64,000 nucleotides of DNA, from the NCBI RefSeq assembly GCF_038024105.1, contig NZ_CP150661.1:1383001-1447000 (forward strand), in the 5' to 3' direction. The stretch is from Polaribacter butkevichii. Lineage in GTDB: Bacteria > Bacteroidota > Bacteroidia > Flavobacteriales > Flavobacteriaceae. Below, piece by piece: positions 27,284 to 36,708 of this stretch (positions within the stretch are counted from its first letter, which is position 1; each line of letters begins with the position of its first letter). The position numbers and the translations under genes were made by a program. Below the pieces are notes generated by a model. That model made no database searches, was not told where the DNA came from, and saw nothing but the letters and a program-made list of their open reading frames with translations.

Positions 27284-30200
27284 TCACTTTCCAACACTAG
27301 CCATTCTCTTCATCGTATCAAAAAGTGCTATTTTAAAGGCATCATCTTTTGCGTACAATCTATATAAATCGAGTTCTTGTTTACGTTGCTGCGCCATAAC
27401 GTCATTCATTATTTTTTCAAACGCTATGCTTTTGTTTTGTTCATCTGTATTATTTAAATATTTAGACTCAAAATCTGGGTGTGCTTGTATCGATTTTGTT
27501 AAACTAATAAACTTTACGCGTTGGTCATCGGGTGTTGCATCCCAACCCTGAAACCAACGCTCATTAAAACTCTGTATAATTAAATCTAAAGGATCTTGTT
27601 CTTCATCACTACCGTAAGCACCTCTAGGTGTTGGGTTTTGCGGATCTACTGCTGTTTCAGAAGCGTCTAATTCTATGGTTTCATTTAAACGTACTCGCTC
27701 TAAACCATAGGTAGATAAATCAATAGAACTTAACAATTCATCAAGGGCATCAATAGCTGGGTCTACTATTGGTAATTTCGGAATTAAAAACTTTAAAAAC
27801 CAGTACAATTTTTCCCAATTCAATATTTCGAAAGGTAAAATAGAAGCCATTTGTCCGTAGATTTTTACAAACTGTTTGGCTTTTATTTTAAAATCGGCTT
27901 TATCTTCATCTTCTAATTCGAGTTCGTTTACAAAACGTTCTGCTGCTCTTTCAATAATCGGACTCAATACTTGTGCGTCTGCTTTATTAAAAAATAACTC
28001 GTTAAAGTTTTCTACTTCGCTCCATTCATAAACGCCTACATCATCCAATACATCTTTTAATTCATGCAATACGTTTACATCTGTTGCTTCACTTAATGAA
28101 GTTGCGGTATAAAAAGGATCAAAAGAAGTTTTAATATCTGCAGAAGGATTAAAAAAGTCCAATACAAAAACATCTTCTGTTTTCTTTCCTAGTTTTGTGG
28201 CTGCTCTATTTAAACGAGATAATGCTTGTACTGCTAAAACACCTTGTAGTTTTTTATCTACATACATGGCGCATAACTTAGGTTGATCAAATCCTGTAAG
28301 GTATTTATTAGCTACTACTAAGATTCTATACTCGTCTTCATCAAATTTAATGCGTGTGTCTTTTTCTGCAAAACCATTCATTTCTGCTTCGGAATATTCA
28401 ATACCATCTACCGTTTTTGTTCCAGAAAAGGCAATTGCAATTTTAAACGGATGTCCTTTGTCCTTTAAAACACTTTGTAAAGCTTTGTAGTAACGAATTG
28501 CAGATTCGATACTTTGTGTTACTACCATAGCTTTTGCTTTTCCTTTTAGTTTTTTCTGATTGACTATTTTCGGAATAAAATGATCGAGTATTATTTCTGC
28601 TTTGGTATTAATAGTCTGTTGATGTTGTTCTACATACGCACGCAATTTCTTCTGTGCTTTTGCTGCATCAAACAAGGGGTTATCTTCAATAGATTTTTCT
28701 ATTTCGTAATAACTTTTTAACGTAGTGTAATTTGCTAAGACATCTAATATGAAACCTTCCTCAATAGCTTGCTTCATAGAGTATAAATGAAAAGGTATAA
28801 AACTACCATCTTCTTGTTTTACCCCAAACTTTTCTAAAGTAATTGGTTTTGGTGTTGCTGTAAATGCTAAATAACTTGCGTTCCCTCGCATTTTACGGGA
28901 TTGCATGGCTTGTACAATTTTATCTTGCGCATCGGCAGCTTCTTCTTCATTAAATTGTTGCCCCATGGCTCTGTTCATGTTATCATGAGCCGAACCACTT
29001 TGGCTAGAATGCGCTTCGTCAATAATAACCGCAAAACGCTTTTCGCTTAAATCTGCAATGCCATCTATAATAAATGGAAATTTCTGAATCGTTGTAATAA
29101 TTATTTTCTTGCCTTGCTCTAAACTATCTCTTAGTTCTTTGGATGAATATGCGGGTGCAATAATGTTTTTTACTTCAGAAAAACTGGCAATATTATCACG
29201 AATTTGCTTGTCTAACAAACGTCTGTCTGTAACTACAATCACAGAATCAAATAATGGTCTTTCTACATCTTTTATTCCTGGTACATTGCTGTTTTCTGGA
29301 TAGGTTTCAATCAATTGATACGCTGCCCAAGTAATAGAATTCGATTTACCTGAACCTGCAGAATGCTGAATTAAATAGGTTTGCCCTACACCTTTTTTAC
29401 TAGCATCTTCTATTATTTTTCGTACCACGTCCATTTGGTGGTATCTTGGAAAGAACAATGTTTTTGTTTGTATAGGGTCTTTCTTTTTACCATCTAAACG
29501 TACAAAGTGCTGAATGATATTTGCTAAACTTTCTCTTGTAAATACTTCATTCCATAAATAATTGGTTCTATGTCCTGTTGCACCATCAGGCAATGTAGGA
29601 TTTCCTTTACCGTGATTATTTCCTTTATTAAATGGTAAGAAAAACGTGTTTATACCATCTAATTTCGTAGTCATATAGGCTTCATCGGTGTCTACAGCAA
29701 AATGAACTACACAACGTGCAAATTGTAATAAAGGTTGTTTGGTATCGCGTTGGGTTTTATATTGGTGTTGTCCATGCACTCTGGCATTTTGTCCTGTCCA
29801 ATGGTTTTTTAATTCCATTGTAACAATTGGCAAACCATTAATAAACAAAACCATGTCTATTTCTTCTCTTGGGTTGTCTCTACTATAGCGCAATTGTCTG
29901 GTCTCACTAAAACGGTTTTTAGCAAAGTTGTCTTTAACTTGTTGACTACTACTAGCCAATGGTAATTGGTAAAACAAGGTAAAATGCGCATCATCTACTT
30001 GTAAGCCTTTTTTAAGCAGATACAGAATACCATACTTTTTAACCAAACGCTCATAACGGTTTAGAATTTTCAATTTCCAGTCGCTTTGCTTTTGTAGCTT
30101 TTCTAATTCTTCTTTTTGTGTGCTTTCTAAAAAGTCCCAAAAAAATTGCTCATCTATGGCGAACTGTGCGTTAAAGTTAGCAGGTTGACCAATATAATAG

Positions 30201-30343
30201 CCTTTGCCTGTTCTATATATTTCTGCATTTTCGTTTACTACATCTACAGATGTTCCTTGTTTTTTAATATCCTCTAAACAAGTTCCTGTTAAAGTTTTTT
30301 CTATGGCTGCTTCTAAAGCTTGTTCGTTGGTTTGGCTATGCAT
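27284..30343 (-). CDS. hsdR: Type I restriction enzyme, R subunit
   Basis: The 1019-residue protein has an N-terminal PD-(D/E)XK nuclease (D163, E177-x-K179 in the MELKN motif), a translocase with Walker A HSAGSGKS at about residue 330 and a DEAH-type IIDEAHSSQSG box, then the C-terminal M/S-interacting region. It cleaves unmodified DNA after translocation. It is the last gene of a minus-strand operon and is separated from its hsdM/hsdS partners by three other putative defence genes. Confidence 0.95.
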   Translation of the reverse strand: MHSQTNEQALEAAIEKTLTGTCLEDIKKQGTSVDVVNENAEIYRTGKGYYIGQPANFNAQFAIDEQFFWDFLESTQKEELEKLQKQSDWKLKILNRYERLVKKYGILYLLKKGLQVDDAHFTLFYQLPLASSSQQVKDNFAKNRFSETRQLRYSRDNPREEIDMVLFINGLPIVTMELKNHWTGQNARVHGQHQYKTQRDTKQPLLQFARCVVHFAVDTDEAYMTTKLDGINTFFLPFNKGNNHGKGNPTLPDGATGHRTNYLWNEVFTRESLANIIQHFVRLDGKKKDPIQTKTLFFPRYHQMDVVRKIIEDASKKGVGQTYLIQHSAGSGKSNSITWAAYQLIETYPENSNVPGIKDVERPLFDSVIVVTDRRLLDKQIRDNIASFSEVKNIIAPAYSSKELRDSLEQGKKIIITTIQKFPFIIDGIADLSEKRFAVIIDEAHSSQSGSAHDNMNRAMGQQFNEEEAADAQDKIVQAMQSRKMRGNASYLAFTATPKPITLEKFGVKQEDGSFIPFHLYSMKQAIEEGFILDVLANYTTLKSYYEIEKSIEDNPLFDAAKAQKKLRAYVEQHQQTINTKAEIILDHFIPKIVNQKKLKGKAKAMVVTQSIESAIRYYKALQSVLKDKGHPFKIAIAFSGTKTVDGIEYSEAEMNGFAEKDTRIKFDEDEYRILVVANKYLTGFDQPKLCAMYVDKKLQGVLAVQALSRLNRAATKLGKKTEDVFVLDFFNPSADIKTSFDPFYTATSLSEATDVNVLHELKDVLDDVGVYEWSEVENFNELFFNKADAQVLSPIIERAAERFVNELELEDEDKADFKIKAKQFVKIYGQMASILPFEILNWEKLYWFLKFLIPKLPIVDPAIDALDELLSSIDLSTYGLERVRLNETIELDASETAVDPQNPTPRGAYGSDEEQDPLDLIIQSFNERWFQGWDATPDDQRVKFISLTKSIQAHPDFESKYLNNTDEQNKSIAFEKIMNDVMAQQRKQELDLYRLYAKDDAFKIALFDTMKRMASVGK

Positions 30344-30346
30344 ATT

Positions 30347-32581
30347 CTATTTATTTGCCCAATTAATTAATTCTTGAAAATAGTTGTATTGTTCGTCATA
30401 ATTATGTTGAGTATAAATACCGTTTTGCGGATTATACCCATAACTATATCTCCATTGTTGATTATACTTTTGGAAAATAATATTTTCGTTGTTATTTTTA
30501 AATAAACTTTTATAACTACTATCCATTTCGTAATTAAAAGCTCCAAAATTCCAATTTCCATCCCAAACCCATTCTCCTTTTATCTGAGTGTTTAGAATAT
30601 AGTAGATATATAATTGTTTTTTATAACTTTCTTCTTCAAACATTTCTTTTTCGTTAGCGTATTCTTTGATGAATTGTTTTTGTTTCTTTTCAAAGAAAAC
30701 TTCTATAGTATCAACTGGATTTAAATAACGCTCATAAGCACAATCAAGATAGTCTTCATTTCTATATAAACTATATGCATATTGAATTCTATCATTATTC
30801 ACATTATACAGTTTTGTATTCAAAAAGTTGCCCCAAATTTTAGCATCATTGAGAATAAGCTGACGATATGCTTTTAGAACTTTTAAATATAACTCAGAAT
30901 CAAATTTTAAATCAAATTCTGCACAAGCCCTTTCTCCCAATTCTATAATGTGAGAAATTTTACCTTTTGCTTCTGTATGGTCTTCCGAAATCCAAAACCA
31001 CGTTTCAAGTTTTGTTCTATCATCAACACTTTTTAAATAGTTTAGCTTTTTTGATTCTTCCTTATTTAATAAAGATTTTGAAACTCCTTTTAATTCAACT
31101 ATTGAGGTAATATCATCATTATCAATACCCATTATTGAAACTAAGTCAAGAGCATTTAACAGTTGAACGTCTGGTGTTTTACCAACTGTATCATCTTGTC
31201 TTAAATTATAGAAAAATCTAATAAGTCTAAATAACTGTAAATCATCAATTGTCTTACCATCTTGTAATCTTATTGATACATATTTTAAAATAGGTAATAA
31301 TCTAAATAATTCTATTTGCGTTAATCCTTTTTCTTTTGAAGACAACCAATATTCACTAATCAAATTGAAGTTTTTGTATAGTGAATAACCTTCCTTTATC
31401 TTTTCTAAATTATTAGGCAAAGTTTCAAACAAATACTTAACAGCAGACATTAAGTGTTCAATTTTTTGAATACCTAAATATTTAATAGGTAGCTTTAAAC
31501 TACTATCACCTTTTATTAGTTTTTTTAAATCCGTGCTGTAACCTTCTTCGTCTTCCAAACGAATATTGTTATCAAACATTTCAATGACACAAACCCATCT
31601 TAATAACTCATTAAAACCGTTATCTGCTGAAGCATTAATATCCTTTTTGTTTCTATGTTTCCAGAAAAAATCTTGCCAATTTTCCCATTTTTCACTCCAT
31701 TCTAATTGATTAGCTCTTATAGTTTCCTCTTCAAACAACCTTGCTCTAACATTTTCATTATCGGCTAATTGCTGTCCTCTAGAGTTCATTGTAATATACA
31801 GTTCTTCTCCTTGCGATGTTTCTTCTGTCTTGAAATGCCAAAATTTTATCTGTGTTTTCACATAATCGAAATACTTGTTTACATCATCATTAAAATGGTA
31901 GTCAAGTATTGGTAAGGTTCCTGTTAAAGAGTTACTTTTAATATTACCTACAATAGAGTTAACAGTTATATCGTTTTTGTAATTAGATAAAAACCAATTT
32001 TTAGATTGTATTTGATTTAAATCTTCTACAGAATGAGAATTACTAATTAAATCGATAAAGAAGTTATGTGTTAAGGTTCTTACTCGATAATCAAATGCTA
32101 TTTTCTCTAATTCTTTATTAAACCTAAACAATTCTATAAAATCCTCTTTTCTATTTTCTTTAATGGCTAAATAGAAAAGCATAAAGAATAGTGTTGTGAA
32201 ACGTTGTTGACCATCAATTAAATAAACATCTTCATTTCTATCATTGTATACATAATAATCTGGACGATAAGAATACAAAAACCCAATATTGATAGGGTTT
32301 TCATTTACACCTAACTCTAAAATCATTTTCTTTATTGAATCTTTAGCTAGGTTGTCTGCTTGAAGAAATAATTTGTTTAAAACTTCTAATTCTTTATTGG
32401 ATTTATTTTGGTCTTTTTTATGTGATTTATACCCTTCTTTTATGTCTGAAATAAAAGTTTCTAATATACCATGTGTATTTAAACCCCAAACATATTCTCG
32501 TTGTATTTCTGGTACAACTAAATTATAATTAGAAATTAATTGCTCAACAGATACTTCTTCCATAGATTTATTTTTACTCAT
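30347..32581 (-). CDS. DUF262 (GmrS/ParB-like nuclease) protein
   Basis: The 744-residue protein has the DUF262 motifs VPEIQREYVWG and LIDGQQRFTTLFF, and the NSRG signature YITMNSRGQQL. DUF262 is the NTP-binding/ParB-like domain of GmrSD-type modification-dependent restriction systems. I see no HxxP motif of a DUF1524 HNH domain at its end, so it may rely on the neighbouring DUF262-DUF1524 protein, with which it overlaps by 8 bp. Confidence 0.85.
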   Translation of the reverse strand: MSKNKSMEEVSVEQLISNYNLVVPEIQREYVWGLNTHGILETFISDIKEGYKSHKKDQNKSNKELEVLNKLFLQADNLAKDSIKKMILELGVNENPINIGFLYSYRPDYYVYNDRNEDVYLIDGQQRFTTLFFMLFYLAIKENRKEDFIELFRFNKELEKIAFDYRVRTLTHNFFIDLISNSHSVEDLNQIQSKNWFLSNYKNDITVNSIVGNIKSNSLTGTLPILDYHFNDDVNKYFDYVKTQIKFWHFKTEETSQGEELYITMNSRGQQLADNENVRARLFEEETIRANQLEWSEKWENWQDFFWKHRNKKDINASADNGFNELLRWVCVIEMFDNNIRLEDEEGYSTDLKKLIKGDSSLKLPIKYLGIQKIEHLMSAVKYLFETLPNNLEKIKEGYSLYKNFNLISEYWLSSKEKGLTQIELFRLLPILKYVSIRLQDGKTIDDLQLFRLIRFFYNLRQDDTVGKTPDVQLLNALDLVSIMGIDNDDITSIVELKGVSKSLLNKEESKKLNYLKSVDDRTKLETWFWISEDHTEAKGKISHIIELGERACAEFDLKFDSELYLKVLKAYRQLILNDAKIWGNFLNTKLYNVNNDRIQYAYSLYRNEDYLDCAYERYLNPVDTIEVFFEKKQKQFIKEYANEKEMFEEESYKKQLYIYYILNTQIKGEWVWDGNWNFGAFNYEMDSSYKSLFKNNNENIIFQKYNQQWRYSYGYNPQNGIYTQHNYDEQYNYFQELINWANK

Positions 32582-34379
32582 CGCTATCTGTTTTAAAAAA
32601 GTTATTAATCTCAGTATCTATTCTTTTTGCATTAGCTTCTATGTCATTGTTTGTCCAATGTTCAAAATCTTTTACATCATTAGAGTCATCATTAAAATAC
32701 CTGACAAAAACTTGAAAAGTATGTGGCTGAATAAAATTGCCCTTATTAAAATATTCTATTATTCTAGCTCTTTTTTTAGCATAAGGATTGTTACTAATAC
32801 TTCTGTTTAAAGAATTATAAAGTAAAACTAAATTCCCTATTGAATCTATATTTATAGCTTCAATTTGAGTTTCAATAAAATCATCAACTGTATCTAGGTA
32901 CTCATCATCATCTTTATTTAAATCAAATTCTGAAACATCGAATTGACTATCTTTCGCAACTACATATGTATTTAAAAATACTATGTAAGCTTTTTTATCC
33001 TTAATATTTTCAGGGTTTTGAGGGAAAATATGCTCAATATCGTTTGTTGCTTTATTAAATGAACTATAAGGTAGGAATGGTTGGTTGTTTTTTATAGAAT
33101 GGATAATGTCCATTAGTATTAAAGCACTTACTAACTTTCTTGGTTCTTTCTTATACCAATTAATACTTGTATCTACAAAACTAATAAGTTCATCATCTGT
33201 CATTAAGGAAGACTTCATTTCCTTTATCAACTCCTCTTTAAATAAATCTCTAGTATTACAATCTTCCCATAATTGCCAAACCGTTGAATAATTAAAATCT
33301 CTTTTTAGTTTTTGATTAAATAAAAAACCTAAATAATGGTAAATTTCTTTATCCTGAAACCAATCTTGCAATGTGCTGTTTAACTTTATTATTTCTTTGT
33401 ACAAGCCCAATGCATCATTATTGTTCTTTTCAATAAGCTCTAAGGTTAAAACCTCTTCACCCTTTTTTTCAGCGAATAATAAATACAATATGTTAATTGG
33501 ATATTTATTATCATCAAATAACTTAATAGTACCAATTCTTTCTGAAGAAACAGAAACAAATTTTGAAAAATAATGTCTTACATTTTCTTTACTCCACCAA
33601 TTATTAATTTGGTCTAGTTGCCAACCAATTTTAACACGTCTCTCGTTTACACGTACTATATTCTTAATATCGGCTTCTCTTTTACCTTCTTCTTTAGCTA
33701 CACGTGTAATTAAAACCGCTCTTACTAAATCTGCACCATCTAAAGGAATACGTTTTGAGTTTAGGTTTCCAAAAATCTTCTCTTCACTAGATGTTTTATC
33801 ATCTATTTTATTGATAATAAATTTTACGTGCTTTAATAATTTATTTCTGTAGTTTTCTTTCGAGAAGGAAAGCTGACTCTCTTTTTCTTCAAACCATTTA
33901 TCAATAGTTTTATAGACCTGAAAAATATGATAGATGTCTTGATGGTCATAATCTTTATTCTCATCAATAAATACATCCCAATCTTCTTCTGGAAAACTAA
34001 CATCTTGCTTCGTTATTATTTCATTTAAAAAACGATTAGTTTCTTTTCTAATAGAGTTTTCGGGAAACCGAACTTTGTTATATACCAATTCCTCTTCCTG
34101 TAAATAAGCAAGTATTATGGTAAGAGTTGTTAAACGTTGTTGACCATCTACAATATTAAAGTAGTTGTCTTTAGGTACAATTGTAATGTTTTGTAAACAA
34201 TAAAACTTAGCATCTGAAACTTGAAAATTATCAATATCTACTAATAGCTTAGTTACATGTTTAGGCTCCCATTTATAGCCACGTTGATATAATGGAATAT
34301 TATAAAAATTCTTTTCTTGTTGTTTTAGATATTCTTTGTTAGAAAAGACTTCTTCAATACTGTATAATAGTTGACTCAT
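32574..34379 (-). CDS. DUF262-DUF1524 (GmrSD-like) protein
   Basis: The 601-residue protein combines an N-terminal DUF262 domain (IPLYQRGYKWEP, IVDGQQRLTTLT, GNLNSKRIPLDGAD) with a C-terminal DUF1524 HNH-type nuclease (DIEHIFPQNPENI, then NLVLLYNSLNRSISN). This is the full set of parts for a GmrSD-like type IV restriction enzyme, which cuts DNA with modified bases. It is embedded in a type I R-M operon. Confidence 0.88.
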   Translation of the reverse strand: MSQLLYSIEEVFSNKEYLKQQEKNFYNIPLYQRGYKWEPKHVTKLLVDIDNFQVSDAKFYCLQNITIVPKDNYFNIVDGQQRLTTLTIILAYLQEEELVYNKVRFPENSIRKETNRFLNEIITKQDVSFPEEDWDVFIDENKDYDHQDIYHIFQVYKTIDKWFEEKESQLSFSKENYRNKLLKHVKFIINKIDDKTSSEEKIFGNLNSKRIPLDGADLVRAVLITRVAKEEGKREADIKNIVRVNERRVKIGWQLDQINNWWSKENVRHYFSKFVSVSSERIGTIKLFDDNKYPINILYLLFAEKKGEEVLTLELIEKNNNDALGLYKEIIKLNSTLQDWFQDKEIYHYLGFLFNQKLKRDFNYSTVWQLWEDCNTRDLFKEELIKEMKSSLMTDDELISFVDTSINWYKKEPRKLVSALILMDIIHSIKNNQPFLPYSSFNKATNDIEHIFPQNPENIKDKKAYIVFLNTYVVAKDSQFDVSEFDLNKDDDEYLDTVDDFIETQIEAINIDSIGNLVLLYNSLNRSISNNPYAKKRARIIEYFNKGNFIQPHTFQVFVRYFNDDSNDVKDFEHWTNNDIEANAKRIDTEINNFFKTDSDE

Positions 34380-34436
34380 TTATTTTCTTATTAACACACA
34401 ATTTATTAAACCACTTATAAACTCTTTCATATTACT

Positions 34437-35315
34437 TTACAAATACCTATTCGTTAAATAATCAACATATGCCACATTCCCTTCATAAAAGTTATTAGAT
34501 AAATTAACTATAACTTCTTGATAGCTTATATGCCTAAATATTATGTTATCCTTTTTAGCTATCTCCGCAAATTGCTGTATTTCCTTTCTGTGTGCTGCGC
34601 CATCTTTTCCAATCACATCATACCAGAGATATAAAAGTGTAAAACCGCTCTTTCTCTTCGGTGTATTCTTTAAACCCAATATGTGTTTTACTAATTGTGC
34701 TACATCTAGGTATTTAAATTTAACGTTATCGGGTGAAATTGTATTTGCCAATTCTTCCAAATGAGGAATACCTTTCCAAAATGATTTATCAGACATATAT
34801 CTCTCACTTAATCCTTTTTGCTTCTTTTTATAAGGCTCTGTAAATTTTGATTCTATGGCGAATACCTTTCCATCATTTTCAATGACAACATCCAAATTAG
34901 GTGTTTTTGGAAATAGTTTTTTGTCTTTACTTATTTCAAACTTTTGTTCAAATCGTACAGCATTGGGCAAGGTATTTGAATTAAAAGGTCTTCTATTAAT
35001 TAACTTACAGGCAAAAAGTATAGGGCTTACATCTTTTTCTTGCCAATATTGAAATACATTTACAGGTAATGCCGAAGACGAATGCAGCGCTTTCATTTTA
35101 GCCAATCTAGTATTAGTATCTTTAGTTTCATTACCATCACCTTTCTTGAAATCCTGTAGCGTTTCGCTTGATAGTTTTTGATTAAAAATGTTTAAGGCTA
35201 TATCATCTACATAATTCTTTTCTCCTTTTTTTGGTTTGGTACCTCCTGTAAGTTTATGTCCTTCACTTTTTGCCCAGATTCTCTGCTTTGCTTTTATGTA
35301 CTTTTCCCCATTCAT
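34437..35315 (-). CDS. PGN_0703 family PD-(D/E)XK restriction endonuclease-like protein
   Basis: The 292-residue protein has a PD-(D/E)XK-type core in TPNLDVVIEN-GKVFAIESKFTEPY (D and E-x-K), with RIWAKSEGHKLTG near the start, matching PGN_0703 family putative restriction endonucleases of Bacteroidota. It is the third gene of the operon, 19 bp after hsdS. Target specificity is unknown. Confidence 0.8.
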   Translation of the reverse strand: MNGEKYIKAKQRIWAKSEGHKLTGGTKPKKGEKNYVDDIALNIFNQKLSSETLQDFKKGDGNETKDTNTRLAKMKALHSSSALPVNVFQYWQEKDVSPILFACKLINRRPFNSNTLPNAVRFEQKFEISKDKKLFPKTPNLDVVIENDGKVFAIESKFTEPYKKKQKGLSERYMSDKSFWKGIPHLEELANTISPDNVKFKYLDVAQLVKHILGLKNTPKRKSGFTLLYLWYDVIGKDGAAHRKEIQQFAEIAKKDNIIFRHISYQEVIVNLSNNFYEGNVAYVDYLTNRYL

Positions 35316-35334
35316 AACTTTGTATTTTTTAGAC

Positions 35335-36708
35335 CTAACAAACCCTAACCTTACCAGTTACAACCCCATTTATTAAACTACTCTTATACTCTTTTAACCT
35401 ATCTATTTCTTGCTGTTTTAAACCAATAGCTGTTTCAATTTTTTGTGAAGTTGTTTCTATATATTCTGAAATTTCTTTTTGTTCTGAAAGTGGTGGAATC
35501 AGTATTGGCATTTCTAACACAAATTCTTGCTTAATATTTATCCTAGTAAAACCTCTTCCTTTCAGCGAAAAATAATGTCTATAGTTGTATGATTGCAATA
35601 GGTGGTTTGCAAAAACAGCATTTATTATAGGGTTACTGAATCTAAAACCTTTACAAAATGAATTTAAATACAATTCATTTTCCTCTCCTAAATAAATAGA
35701 ACATTTGCCTATATCGGCTATAGTTTCACTACTCATCAGAAATAATAAATCATTCTTACTTACTTTATTTTGAGATTCATTCTCTCTGATATTTACATAT
35801 TGATGCTTCGAAGTATTTATTATTACATTGTTAAATATACTAGTAAAAGGGACAAATGACTTATACCCTTCTTTTTGTTCTTTACTAAAATCTTCACCAG
35901 ATTTCCCTGTTATTCCCGCAAATGTATATCCTAAATATTTTAATCGCTTTAGCTTCCAATGCTCAGGAATCTCACCAATCCACTCCACACCAGAATCTTT
36001 CAACGTCACACTATCATCTAAACCACGTGTTACGGCTTTGTGTATTATAATTTGTTTGCGTTCTTTAAGTAAAGTTATTTGTTGCCGTTTAATAGCAATA
36101 GCCTCGTCTATTTTGATGGTTTTATCGTTTAAAAACTGTACTATTTGGGTTTGTTCTGAAGGGTTAGGAAATGGCAATTTCATAGACCGTAAATCATCTC
36201 TAGAAACTTTTAACCTCAGAGTATTATATTTTCCATCACCTCTATCAATAGCCATTAATCCTTTTCCAAGACTATATAAAACACCTTGAACAATTTTACT
36301 TCTAAACAAATACTCATAAAACTTTGAAGTATCAGAATTATTAAGTTTTCCATAGTATGTATAATAAACAGGACTTACACAGCCAAAATAGCCTGAAACA
36401 CCAACTGCTCCAACAATCATATTCATACTATTAAACACTAAATCGCCTTTATGAGCTAACTTATATTTGGAAAAATCATCTTTGAATCTGTCTAAATTTG
36501 TAGTTTTTTCTGCATATAAAGTAACACCTTTATCAATAGAAAGTGATAAAATCTCTTTAGTTCTGATAGGTGCATTTTTTTCATTACGCTCTGTTAGAAT
36601 ATATTTAAAGGATTCAATCTTCCAGTGCTCAGGGATTTTTCCTAACCATTCTATTCCAGAATCTCTATAGCTTTCGTAATGCTCTATTTTTGTTTTTGCT
36701 TCTACCAT
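35335..36708 (-). CDS. hsdS: Type I restriction enzyme, S (specificity) subunit
   Basis: The 457-residue protein shows two target-recognition halves, each starting with the same motif (YRDSGIEWLGKIPEHWK and LKDSGVEWIGEIPEHWK) and ending in a conserved helix (LNDKTIKIDEAI... / IETTSQKIETAIG...QEIDRLKEYK). It determines the bipartite recognition sequence of the M and R complexes. Its start overlaps the hsdM stop by one base (TAATG). Confidence 0.95.
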   Translation of the reverse strand: MVEAKTKIEHYESYRDSGIEWLGKIPEHWKIESFKYILTERNEKNAPIRTKEILSLSIDKGVTLYAEKTTNLDRFKDDFSKYKLAHKGDLVFNSMNMIVGAVGVSGYFGCVSPVYYTYYGKLNNSDTSKFYEYLFRSKIVQGVLYSLGKGLMAIDRGDGKYNTLRLKVSRDDLRSMKLPFPNPSEQTQIVQFLNDKTIKIDEAIAIKRQQITLLKERKQIIIHKAVTRGLDDSVTLKDSGVEWIGEIPEHWKLKRLKYLGYTFAGITGKSGEDFSKEQKEGYKSFVPFTSIFNNVIINTSKHQYVNIRENESQNKVSKNDLLFLMSSETIADIGKCSIYLGEENELYLNSFCKGFRFSNPIINAVFANHLLQSYNYRHYFSLKGRGFTRINIKQEFVLEMPILIPPLSEQKEISEYIETTSQKIETAIGLKQQEIDRLKEYKSSLINGVVTGKVRVC